Part shown: piece by piece, positions 18,166 to 27,904 of the stretch | Position numbering within the stretch: the first letter of the stretch is position 1 | Layout of the letters: each line of letters begins with the position of its first letter | NCBI GenBank assembly: GCA_001898465.1 | Contig: MKTX01000006.1 | Span: 62,001-126,000 of the forward strand | Direction: 5' to 3' | DNA length: 64,000 nucleotides | From: Sphingobacteriales bacterium 39-19 | GTDB lineage: Bacteria; Bacteroidota; Bacteroidia; Chitinophagales; Chitinophagaceae | Made by a program: the position numbers and the translations under genes | Notes under the pieces: model-generated | Told to the model about the DNA's origin: nothing | Seen by the model: the letters and a program-made list of their open reading frames with translations, nothing else | Database searches by the model: none

Positions 18166-18960
18166 ATGAACACAAAGATCAGCATTATTGGTGCTGGCAA
18201 CTTAGGAACAGCCATTGCAGAGGGCTTGCTTATAAGTAAATTCTGTAAACCTGCCAATATTACGGTCACAAAAAGAAATACGGCTACATTAACGGTATTA
18301 AAAAGCAAAGGGGTACATGTTACTTCAGATAATAATGAAGCTGTAAAAAGAGCAGGACTTATTATTTTGGCGATTAAACCATTCCAGGTATCAGAAGTAT
18401 TAAATGGTTTAAAGACACAGCTCTCTGCAAATCAAATTCTGGTTTCTGTAGTTACGGGTATAAGCATTACCGATATTGAAACTATCCTTAAAAAGAATAT
18501 GCCCCTTTTCCGGGCGATGCCTAATACTGCTATTGCCATCCGGGAAAGTATGACCTGCCTGAGTTTTAAAAATGCCACTGAGGAACAGGCTGCATATGTA
18601 AATAATCTTTTTAATACCCTGGGAAAGGTAACCGTGATCCATGAAAATTTAATGGATGCCGCCACGGTACTGGGTGCCTGTGGTACGGCATATGCCATGC
18701 GGTATATTCGTGCCAATATACAGGGGGGGATCGAAATTGGGTTCGACAGTAAAACAGCTAACCTGATTGCAGCCCAAACAGTAAAAGGAGCTGCCGAACT
18801 TTTACTGCAAAACGGAACCCACCCCGAACAGGAAATAGATAAAGTAACGACTCCCAAGGGCTGCACCATTGCCGGTTTAAATGAAATGGAACACCAGGGC
18901 TTCAGTTCATCTTTAATTAAGGGGATTGCCGCCAGCTATCAAAAAATTGTAAAGGAGTAA
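18166..18960 (+). CDS. proC: Pyrroline-5-carboxylate reductase
   Basis: Reduces pyrroline-5-carboxylate to proline with NAD(P)H, the last step of proline synthesis. I prefer the ATG at 18166, which begins MNTKISIIGAGNLGTAIAEG right at the Rossmann dinucleotide-binding strand; an in-frame ATG at 18130 would add 12 residues of Lys-rich sequence. The protein is about 264 residues, normal for ProC. Other signatures are ILAIKPFQVSEVL, ILVSVVTGISI, PLFRAMPNTAIAI and the C-terminal family block TTPKGCTIAGLNEMEHQGF. It lies immediately behind purL with no terminator between them. Confidence 0.95.
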   Translation: MNTKISIIGAGNLGTAIAEGLLISKFCKPANITVTKRNTATLTVLKSKGVHVTSDNNEAVKRAGLIILAIKPFQVSEVLNGLKTQLSANQILVSVVTGISITDIETILKKNMPLFRAMPNTAIAIRESMTCLSFKNATEEQAAYVNNLFNTLGKVTVIHENLMDAATVLGACGTAYAMRYIRANIQGGIEIGFDSKTANLIAAQTVKGAAELLLQNGTHPEQEIDKVTTPKGCTIAGLNEMEHQGFSSSLIKGIAASYQKIVKE

Positions 18961-20919
<1,959 letters not shown>

Positions 20920-20923
20920 GGGT

Positions 20924-21454
20924 ATGCGCAAACTGAGTATGGCCGAGCTAAACCGTAAAACGGTAGAAGAATTCAGGCAAAGTGATAAAATACCCGTTAT
21001 AGCTGTGTTAGAAAATATCCGCAGTGCGTATAATGTAGGCAGTGTATTTCGTACCGCAGATGCGTTTTTACTCGAAGCCATTTATATTATTGGTTATACC
21101 GCCACACCACCCCACAAAGAAATAAAAAAAACCGCACTGGGTGCCGAGGAATCAGTAAGCTGGAAGTATTTTAAAACAGCTTCGCAGGCCATTGAAGAGT
21201 TAAAAGATAACGGCTATACGATTTATGCAATCGAACAGGTACAGGGCAGCATCCCTTTGCATCATATGGAAGTAGAGGCAGGAGATAAAATTGCTGTAAT
21301 ATTCGGAAATGAAGTAACGGGGGTAGAAGAAGAAACGATTGCTGCCTGCAAAAGCTGTATTGAAATTCCACAACTCGGCATGAAGCATTCATTAAATATA
21401 GCAACCGCTGCCGGAGTGGTGCTTTGGGAATTGGTTCGGCCCAGGCTCCAGTAA
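20924..21454 (+). CDS. SpoU-family tRNA/rRNA 2'-O-methyltransferase (TrmH-like)
   Basis: SAM-dependent ribose methyltransferase with the SPOUT knot fold, 176 residues. Motif 1 is LENIRSAYNVGSVFRTADA, motif 2 VIFGNEVTGVEEE and motif 3 IPQLGMKHSLNIATAAGVVL, all diagnostic for SpoU. It lacks an N-terminal L30e-like RNA-binding domain, so it resembles TrmH/TrmL more than RlmB. The target nucleotide cannot be read from the sequence. It is 4 bp behind pyrG and presumably in its operon. It converges with the DUF4846 gene with only 3 bp between stops. Confidence 0.9.
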   Translation: MRKLSMAELNRKTVEEFRQSDKIPVIAVLENIRSAYNVGSVFRTADAFLLEAIYIIGYTATPPHKEIKKTALGAEESVSWKYFKTASQAIEELKDNGYTIYAIEQVQGSIPLHHMEVEAGDKIAVIFGNEVTGVEEETIAACKSCIEIPQLGMKHSLNIATAAGVVLWELVRPRLQ

Positions 21455-21457
21455 TTC

Positions 21458-22225
21458 CTACCATTGCTTTAATTCCTCTCTTTTAAAAGTGTATTCAGGT
21501 GTTCTTATTAATGCATCATCGTTTACCCGGTACCAGGGCGATAAACTTTCATGGGCCGGGTTATTCAAAATATGAATACTTTGTGCCGGCATATAACTTT
21601 GCGAAAGCAGGTAAATAATATCTCCATTTTCATTTCTTGCCAGGTCCATAATGGTTACGGCATGGCCGGGAAAACCTCCCCGGATGAGTACATCGCCGGG
21701 CTTGACTGATTGCCAGTTTTGCAGATTCATTTGCCGGGCCAGGGAGGCCGAACCGCACATCCCAAAAACGGTTTGCAGGTAACTATCAAAATGAACCCGG
21801 GTATAGGGTGGCTGAAAGGTATAAATACCCCCTTCGTAATCTGTAAACTTCAATGCATCAAACTTTTTTTGGTCATACAGGTATTCTGCCCTTAATCGCA
21901 TAACCGCATCGGCACATTGCTGCAGGTCCCGGTCACCAATACTTATATCGAGCACTGCAAATTGGGCTTGTTGATTATTTTTAAACCTTCCATTATACAA
22001 ATAAACATTTTTATCTTTTTTTATATTTATTTTACGAAGCCAGTCTGCAAATGAATTTTGCGGGTAAGAAACCCGTGTAAAACCGGGCGGAAGTGGAATA
22101 TCTGCAATTTTATGATCGCCCGGTTCAAGGCTAATGGATGGAGAAAGAACCCGGTTGATTTTATTTTCAGGCCCCTGTTGGCAGGAAATGAAAAGCAACC
22201 ATATTAGATGGTATTTAAAGGGCAT
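21458..22225 (-). CDS. DUF4846-domain lipoprotein
   Basis: A 255-residue exported lipoprotein: a short signal MPFKYHLIWLLFIS is followed by Cys15, a lipobox-like LFISC. The mature part contains LPPGFTRVSYPQNSFADWLR, VYLYNGRFKNNQQAQFAVLD, FGMCGSASLARQMNL, PGDVLIRGGFPGHAVTIMDLA and LLSQSYMPAQSIHIL, which I recognise as the DUF4846 pattern. The FGMCGSASL plus GGFPGHAVTIMDLA pair looks like a Cys-His arrangement of an NlpC/amidase-like fold, but this is only a resemblance. Function unknown. Confidence 0.75.
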   Translation of the reverse strand: MPFKYHLIWLLFISCQQGPENKINRVLSPSISLEPGDHKIADIPLPPGFTRVSYPQNSFADWLRKINIKKDKNVYLYNGRFKNNQQAQFAVLDISIGDRDLQQCADAVMRLRAEYLYDQKKFDALKFTDYEGGIYTFQPPYTRVHFDSYLQTVFGMCGSASLARQMNLQNWQSVKPGDVLIRGGFPGHAVTIMDLARNENGDIIYLLSQSYMPAQSIHILNNPAHESLSPWYRVNDDALIRTPEYTFKREELKQW

Positions 22226-22232
22226 AAATCTT

Positions 22233-22240
22233 TATTTTTG
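22233..22240 (+). promoter_or_regulatory. -7 box (TATTTTTG) of the NtrC-like gene
   Basis: Perfect TAnnTTTG in the divergent gap, 48 bp before the ATG at 22288. Confidence 0.5.
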
Positions 22241-22287
22241 ATAGCTGGGACGCAGGAACAGGCAAATTTCATAAAAAGAAAATAAAC

Positions 22288-23451
22288 ATGACGCAATTAC
22301 TGATCATAGATGATGAAAAAGCAATCCGTAAAACGCTATCAGAAATTTTGAGTTTTGAAGGTTATAAGATTGATGAAGCAGCGGATGGGGAAGAAGGATT
22401 AAAAAAAATTCAGGATAAAGAATATGATATTATTCTCTGTGATATAAAAATGCCAAAATTGGATGGGATCGAGTTTTTAGAAAAAGCGAAATTGCTTCAC
22501 CCGGATACACCCATCATTATGATTAGCGGGCATGGAAATATTGAAACTGCTGTGGAAGCTGTTAAAAAAGGCGCTTACGATTACATAAGCAAACCACCGG
22601 ACCTGAACCGGATGTTAATTACATTAAGAAACGCAACTGACAAGCAGCATCTCGTTACCCAAACCAAAGTGCTCAAACGTAAAGTGAGTAAAGTGCAGCC
22701 CATGGTGGGCGAAGGCAAAGCTATGCAGGAAATTAAAGATACCATCGAAAAAGTGTCACCTACCGATGCCAGGGTACTTATTACCGGTGAAAATGGGGTG
22801 GGTAAAGAATTGGTGGCACGCTGGATTCATGAAAAAAGTAACCGGAATACCGGACCCATGGTAGAAGTAAACTGTGCGGCCATTCCGGGAGAACTTATAG
22901 AAAGTGAACTTTTTGGCCATGAAAAAGGTTCTTTTACTTCGGCTATAAAGCAACGTATTGGTAAATTTGAGCAGGCCAATAGCGGAACCTTGTTCCTGGA
23001 TGAAATTGGCGATATGAGCCTGAATGCACAGGCAAAAGTTTTACGGGCACTGCAAGAAGGAAAAATAACCCGGGTAGGGGCAGATAAAGATATTCATGTG
23101 GATGTACGGGTAATTGCCGCTACTAACAAAAATTTATTACAAGAAGTAGAAAATAAAAATTTCCGTTTAGATTTATATCATCGCCTGGGTGTAATTATTA
23201 TACATGTACCATCGCTTAACGATCGGGCAGAAGATATCCCTAAACTGGTAGACCATTTCCTGGAATTGATTGCCGGTGAATATGGCCAACCCAAAAAAGA
23301 AATAGAACCTGCAGCCATAAAAGCTTTACAGGAACATACCTGGACGGGGAACATCAGGGAACTGCGGAATGTAGTGGAAAGGCTCATCATTTTATCGGGC
23401 AAAAGTATTACTCAAAAAGATGTTGTAAATTTTGTATTGCCTAAATACTGA
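22288..23451 (+). CDS. NtrC-family response regulator without DNA-binding domain
   Basis: A 387-residue response regulator. The receiver domain (about 1-120) has acidic residues D9 and E10 and the phospho-acceptor Asp52 in ILCDIKMPKLDG, with K102 in the SKPP loop. The AAA+ domain (about 135-370) has Walker A GENGVGKE at 168-174, Walker B TLFLDE, and sensor-2 GNIRELRN. The sigma-54 contact loop reads GSFTSA (214-219) in place of GAFTGA. The protein stops after NFVLPKY and has no Fis-type helix-turn-helix, so it probably activates sigma-54 holoenzyme from solution or through a partner, as known for FlgR of Helicobacter. No histidine kinase gene is next to it. Confidence 0.9.
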   Translation: MTQLLIIDDEKAIRKTLSEILSFEGYKIDEAADGEEGLKKIQDKEYDIILCDIKMPKLDGIEFLEKAKLLHPDTPIIMISGHGNIETAVEAVKKGAYDYISKPPDLNRMLITLRNATDKQHLVTQTKVLKRKVSKVQPMVGEGKAMQEIKDTIEKVSPTDARVLITGENGVGKELVARWIHEKSNRNTGPMVEVNCAAIPGELIESELFGHEKGSFTSAIKQRIGKFEQANSGTLFLDEIGDMSLNAQAKVLRALQEGKITRVGADKDIHVDVRVIAATNKNLLQEVENKNFRLDLYHRLGVIIIHVPSLNDRAEDIPKLVDHFLELIAGEYGQPKKEIEPAAIKALQEHTWTGNIRELRNVVERLIILSGKSITQKDVVNFVLPKY

Positions 23452-23478
23452 AGTTCCTGTAGATTTTAATTTGAACCT

Positions 23479-24087
23479 ATGAAGCATTTTTTCTTTAACC
23501 TTACCTGCTTATTATTACAAACCGTTTTATTTGCTCAAAACGATACTTGTAAAGATTCTTTTGATTATTTAATTGCAGTGGTACACGGTAACCTTAATAA
23601 AGACCACTTGCCGGATAAGGCGGTAGTTACCCAGGACACAATAAATAAAAAAGCACCCTTCCGGCTTCAACTATTTTTTAAAGAGCCAGGTGGCCAATAC
23701 CGGTTAGTAGAAAGTTCCACGCAAATTATAGAGCCGCAATATCCCGATGGTAAGGATGGTTTTTATACCGGAAATAGTTTTTTAAAAATCACCATCCGCA
23801 AAGGCGTTTTGTGCATACGAAATGAATTATTAAAAGGCCATTATGAATATTTTTTCCGGTACCAGCATAATCGTTTTGAACTTATTGGTTTCTCCGAATC
23901 ACAATCTGATGGGAGAGGTAAAATGTATTTTACAGATTTTAATCTGATCACCGGCATCAAGATCAAACAAACTGATAATTATGAGACCGGTAAAATGATC
24001 AGTAGAACAAAAACAAAACTCCTGCTGAGGCCCTTCCCTGCATTGCGGGAGTTGGTACCTTTTGAAAATGATCATTTTCTTTATTAA
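23479..24087 (+). CDS. Secreted protein of unknown function
   Basis: A 202-residue protein with a signal peptide ending near LFAQ (residue 20). The remainder reads VVHGNLNKDHLPDKAVVTQD, a pattern like the FG-GAP/VCBS-like integrin repeats (GDLNGDGxxDLA), then FRLQLFFKEPGGQY, KITIRKGVLCIRNELLKGHYEYFFRYQHNRFELIGF and TDFNLITGIKIKQTDNYETGKM. I know of related hypothetical proteins in Bacteroidota but no function. It lies 27 bp behind the NtrC-like gene on the same strand and may be co-transcribed. Confidence 0.6.
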   Translation: MKHFFFNLTCLLLQTVLFAQNDTCKDSFDYLIAVVHGNLNKDHLPDKAVVTQDTINKKAPFRLQLFFKEPGGQYRLVESSTQIIEPQYPDGKDGFYTGNSFLKITIRKGVLCIRNELLKGHYEYFFRYQHNRFELIGFSESQSDGRGKMYFTDFNLITGIKIKQTDNYETGKMISRTKTKLLLRPFPALRELVPFENDHFLY

Positions 24088-24153
24088 TGGAAATGCATTT
24101 GGGTTTCAACTAATTAAAATGGAATCTGTAAATTTACCGAATTCAAATTAAGT

Positions 24154-24161
24154 TAAATTTG
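24154..24161 (+). promoter_or_regulatory. -7 box (TAAATTTG) before the flippase gene
   Basis: Perfect TAnnTTTG 70 bp before the ATG at 24232. The region is A/T-rich, so chance occurrence is not excluded. Confidence 0.45.
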
Positions 24162-24231
24162 TGAGCAGGATATTCAAAAGAATGATGGAACATGATTCAT
24201 AAAAAAGCATCAAACCCTAATTAAGTTAACA

Positions 24232-25725
24232 ATGGCTCAATCTACTGCCAAAAAAGTTTCGGTGCTTTTCATTGCCAATTTTATTAATTTCCTGATCAGT
24301 TTTCTTATTGTTCCCTTCTTATCCCGGGTGTGTACCTACCAGGAATATGGAACGTACAGCCAGGTATTATTATTCAGTGCGTTCTTTCTGGTGATTTTTA
24401 ATTTTGGTATTTCTACCATCTCGAATGTAGTACTGGCCGAGCATGAAGAAAATGAATCCCTGGTATTTAACACAGCAACCATCATTTTAACCCTGGCATC
24501 AGTGGCAGGAATCCTGCTCATTGTACTGGCTGGTAATTCATGGAATTTTATTTTCAATAACGAGGTTTTTTACAAAAACCTGGTTTACTTTTTCCCCACT
24601 TTATTTTTTCAAAGCATATCATCTTATTTTTTAAATACCCTGTTGTTTTATAACCGGGTAAAGGCAATTGCCGTTATTGTTGTATCTACCAATGTGCTTA
24701 AGCTGGGAATGATGTTATATTCACTGTATGTTTTACATTCATTAGCTGCCATCTTTATTTCCATTTCCCTGTTCACTGTGTTGCAATGTGTTTTATTGTA
24801 TTATGTATTACCGGCGGAGGTACGTAAAATTACTTTTAAATATGACGGGCAAATTGCCAAACAACTTTTTACACCGGCACTGCCTATCATGTTTACCGGT
24901 TTACTGGGCAGTGGTATCCTTTATGCCAATGGTTTATTCATCAGTAATATGCTTTCAGTAAAAGATTATGCCATTTATCGCAACGGGGCTATTGAATTTC
25001 CTTTAGTATCCGTAATTACGGCCAGTATCTTAGCCGTTACGATGCCCGCATTTGCGAAGTTTAAAGTAAAAGGCGAAATAGAGCCCATGCTGCTTATGCG
25101 CAAGAAAGCCAATGTTGTTTCCGCAGCAATGATTTTTCCAATCTGCGTTTTTTTATTTTTCTTTAGTAAAGAGTTTATTGTATTGTATTTGTCTGATAAA
25201 TACATTGAGAGTAGTTTGCTATTCTCTGTTTTTAACCTCACTTTATTACTACGTTTCACCAATTACCAGGATTTGCTGGTGGTTTATAAAAAGACCAATT
25301 ATATTTTTATTGCGAATGTCGTCTCCTTTTTAATAAGCCTTGCCCTGAATTTCTTTTTAATAAAAAACTTAGGTTTAATGGGTGCCGTAATTGCCTATCT
25401 CTTCTCCGTACTGTCGTTAGCGGTATTGCTAACCCTGATAACCTGTAAAATAGCCAAAATAAAACTGGCGGATTTTCATGACTGGCGTAAGTTGATTATC
25501 ATCCTGGTGATTAGTTTTGGTACCGGCCTGTTGTGCTATGCCGGCTATCAATATATAGGGGGTATGATGGCTTTGTGCCTTGCAGCCTGCCTTTATTTTG
25601 CTGTGATATTTATAAGTTTTCTTAAATTTAATCTTGTTGATAAAATTTATTTACTGCAATACGCAACCCGTGTTCCGGGCTTAACGAAAATTTTAAACTA
25701 TGCAAAAACTAAAAATTTGGATTAA
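24232..25725 (+). CDS. Wzx-like polysaccharide flippase (MOP superfamily)
   Basis: A 497-residue protein of about 12-14 hydrophobic segments. The N-terminus KKVSVLFIANFINFLISFLI followed by VPFLSRVCTYQEYGTYSQVL is the classic start of O-antigen and capsule flippases (Polysacc_synt family), which move undecaprenyl-linked repeat units across the inner membrane. LPIMFTGLLGSGILYANGLFI matches the mid-protein helix of the family. It overlaps the downstream acyltransferase by 26 bp, so the two form an operon for a glycan export step. No glycosyltransferases follow, so the rest of the glycan locus is elsewhere. Confidence 0.88.
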   Translation: MAQSTAKKVSVLFIANFINFLISFLIVPFLSRVCTYQEYGTYSQVLLFSAFFLVIFNFGISTISNVVLAEHEENESLVFNTATIILTLASVAGILLIVLAGNSWNFIFNNEVFYKNLVYFFPTLFFQSISSYFLNTLLFYNRVKAIAVIVVSTNVLKLGMMLYSLYVLHSLAAIFISISLFTVLQCVLLYYVLPAEVRKITFKYDGQIAKQLFTPALPIMFTGLLGSGILYANGLFISNMLSVKDYAIYRNGAIEFPLVSVITASILAVTMPAFAKFKVKGEIEPMLLMRKKANVVSAAMIFPICVFLFFFSKEFIVLYLSDKYIESSLLFSVFNLTLLLRFTNYQDLLVVYKKTNYIFIANVVSFLISLALNFFLIKNLGLMGAVIAYLFSVLSLAVLLTLITCKIAKIKLADFHDWRKLIIILVISFGTGLLCYAGYQYIGGMMALCLAACLYFAVIFISFLKFNLVDKIYLLQYATRVPGLTKILNYAKTKNLD

Positions 25726-26230
25726 AGCCTACCTGGACAAAAGAAACAAATTGCATCTGTTACATGTACCGTTCAATGTATTGATGTGGAATTGGTTTCA
25801 CCAGCGTATTGTAGGAATTAATCGGTCGGTTCCCTGTTCCGTATATTATACTTCTAAAATAGAGGGGTTTAAAAATATTATTTTACCCCCGAAAAATACG
25901 ACTTCCATAAAAATCAGTTTTGCAGTGAGTGGCGGCGCTTATATGCGCATATTTGATGGTACTACTTTAGAAATTGGGGAAGGTACACTTTGGGCATTTA
26001 ATCTCTGCATTATTACAGGCAACCATGGGTTAATAGATCGTTCGGATTATACCTATAAATCGGTAAAGCTGGGTAAAAACTGCTGGATCGGGAATGCTGT
26101 TACCATATTGCCTGGCGTAGAACTGGGGGATAATGTTACCGTGGGCGCCAATGCAGTAGTCACAAAATCCTTCCCCTCTAATGTTGTTATTGGAGGCAAC
26201 CCGGCCCGGGTGATTAAAGAAGTGCATTGA
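25700..26230 (+). CDS. Left-handed beta-helix acyltransferase (serine/maltose O-acetyltransferase type)
   Basis: A 176-residue hexapeptide-repeat acetyltransferase. The hexad repeats are seen in TTLEIGEGTLWAFNLCIITG, CWIGNAVTILPGVELGDNVTVGANAVVTK and the ending VVIGGNPARVIKEV. The catalytic His of the family is in the ITGNHGL segment. It starts 26 bp inside the end of the flippase gene and probably modifies sugars of the same cell-surface glycan. The substrate sugar cannot be determined. Confidence 0.88.
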   Translation: MQKLKIWIKAYLDKRNKLHLLHVPFNVLMWNWFHQRIVGINRSVPCSVYYTSKIEGFKNIILPPKNTTSIKISFAVSGGAYMRIFDGTTLEIGEGTLWAFNLCIITGNHGLIDRSDYTYKSVKLGKNCWIGNAVTILPGVELGDNVTVGANAVVTKSFPSNVVIGGNPARVIKEVH

Positions 26231-26320
26231 TGTAATTTATACCCGGTATTTATTGAATAAATTATATATTTATTCATCTTTATGTTTCTTTTAAAACTGG
26301 TTTGGGTACAAATACATGAA

Positions 26321-26869
26321 ATGGATATGAAAATAATTTTCAGAATAATTTTATTAGGGTTTATTTTTATTCCATTTAACGGCATAAAAGCCCAGGTTAC
26401 CAACAGCTCTTATATAACCTCCTTTGGCGAGAAAGCATTGCAGTTTTCAATCATTGTACCCGCAAGCCGGGCAGATGTGTGGAAATTATTTACTACTGAA
26501 GAAGGCCTGAAAAAATGGATTGCACCTGTAGTAAAAACAAATTTGAAAACAGGAGGGTGGATCAGGACTAATTATGATAAAAATAAAACAACTGATGATT
26601 CCACATCCATTCAGCTTGATATCATTAATTATTTAGATGCTGAAATGCTTACCCTTAAAGTAAACCTGAACAACCAGTTTCCGCCGGAGGTAAAAATGGA
26701 AGATAAAAATTTGCAGGAAATTATTCAATTTAGGGATTTGGGAAATGGTAAAACAAAAATTACTTCTACCATGCTGGGCTGGGGAACGGGGAATTCGTGG
26801 GATAAAGCATATGACTTTTTTGAGAAGGGAAATGAATGGACATACCGGGAATTATTAAAATTATTTTAA
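26321..26869 (+). CDS. Secreted SRPBCC/AHSA1-type protein
   Basis: About 182 residues from the ATG at 26321, which starts MDMKIIFRIILLGFIFIPFN, a signal peptide ending near GIKAQ; an upstream in-frame ATG at 26282 would bury it and is less likely. The mature part is a typical AHSA1 domain: VPASRADVWKLFTTEEGLKK then WIAPVVKTNLKTGGWIRTNY, and WGTGNSWDKAYDFFEKGNEW at the C-terminus. A signal peptide on this normally cytoplasmic fold suggests a periplasmic location. Ligand and role unknown. Confidence 0.7.
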   Translation: MDMKIIFRIILLGFIFIPFNGIKAQVTNSSYITSFGEKALQFSIIVPASRADVWKLFTTEEGLKKWIAPVVKTNLKTGGWIRTNYDKNKTTDDSTSIQLDIINYLDAEMLTLKVNLNNQFPPEVKMEDKNLQEIIQFRDLGNGKTKITSTMLGWGTGNSWDKAYDFFEKGNEWTYRELLKLF

Positions 26870-26951
26870 AGGCACTAAAGCAGGCATTTAATTATTTTGT
26901 GTAAGCATAAAATGATTATTTTACCCAAAAAATACAATACAATAAAATTTT

Positions 26952-27125
26952 ATGTCACCAGTAAGAATTATTATGCCGGTTGTTTTCATGGTTGCTTTTA
27001 TACTTTGGATTTTGTACCGGCTGTTTATTAAAAAAGATCTTAAAAAGAACAGCAACAACCTTATTGCAGGATGTGTTTTTTTTGCCATATGGGGAGTTAT
27101 TTATTATTTCTTATTAAAGAAATGA
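26952..27125 (+). CDS. Small two-helix membrane protein (57 aa)
   Basis: Reads MSPVRIIMPVVFMVAFILWI, then LYRLFIKKDLKKNSNNLIAG and CVFFAIWGVIYYFLLKK. Two hydrophobic helices (about 6-25 and 38-54) are joined by a Lys/Asn-rich loop, so both ends would face the same side. It is short but shows clear protein-like composition, and starts 82 bp after the SRPBCC gene and ends 57 bp before the HD-domain gene on the same strand. A near-match to the -7 box (TTATTTTG) lies about 60 bp upstream. Not assigned to any family I know. Confidence 0.55.
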   Translation: MSPVRIIMPVVFMVAFILWILYRLFIKKDLKKNSNNLIAGCVFFAIWGVIYYFLLKK

Positions 27126-27182
27126 ATGAATTTATTACCATACCAGCTCAATTCGGCGGAGCATAAATAAAGTATTGCACAT

Positions 27183-27782
27183 ATGTCGTTATTATTAAAC
27201 AGGAATCAATTTGGGTATCTGGCCAATAAAGGCAAGGTATTAACAAGGGAAGAGGCAAATTCTTTATTTGAAGATTGGGTATTAAATCCTCGTTTGCAAT
27301 TACATATGAAACAAGTAGCCCACTTAATGAAAAAATGGGCTGCCCTTTTTGAACATTTAGATGAAACCGGCCAATGGCAATGGGAGATGGCAGGATTGCT
27401 GCATGATGCCGACTGGGATCAATGGCCTGAAATGCATTGCAAAAAAATAATTGAAGAATTGGAACAAAGAAATGCAGACCCGGAGATCATCCATGCCATT
27501 GCCTCGCATGGGCCCAATCATTTTGGGGTGGAACCCATTACGAAGATGGATAAAATGCTATTTGCTTTTGATGAATTATCAGGTCTCATCCATGCTTACT
27601 CACTCATGCGCCCGGGCGGGTATAACGGAATGGAATTGAAAGGTGTAAAAAAACGGATAAAGGAAAAATCATTTGCGGCCAATGTATCCAGGGATGAAAT
27701 TGATGATGCTTGCAGACGTGCAGGCATTCCACTTGACGACCTGGTTAGTTTTATAATTACGCACCAGGGAGAAGTTGTTTGA
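27183..27782 (+). CDS. HD-domain protein (putative metal-dependent phosphohydrolase)
   Basis: A 199-residue HD-domain protein. The metal ligands appear as LQLHMKQVAHLM (first His), MAGLLHDADWDQWPE (the HD pair), and HAIASHGPNHF with FAFDELSGLIHAYSLMRPGG (distal His/Asp). The SLMRPGG and C-terminal SFIITHQGEVV parts are typical of a small HD group often found with hydrolase annotations, but the substrate is unknown. It lies alone on the plus strand and converges with the ClC gene after a gap of 122 bp. Confidence 0.85.
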   Translation: MSLLLNRNQFGYLANKGKVLTREEANSLFEDWVLNPRLQLHMKQVAHLMKKWAALFEHLDETGQWQWEMAGLLHDADWDQWPEMHCKKIIEELEQRNADPEIIHAIASHGPNHFGVEPITKMDKMLFAFDELSGLIHAYSLMRPGGYNGMELKGVKKRIKEKSFAANVSRDEIDDACRRAGIPLDDLVSFIITHQGEVV

Positions 27783-27904
27783 TATTTATCCTTCGCATGA
27801 GATAATGCCTGGAAAATTGCACAAAGCATAAAATATTTGATATACTAAAAGGGAAGCTGCAGACAGACCTTTTTTTGTAAAAATGCAAACGGATTATTTT
27901 TATC

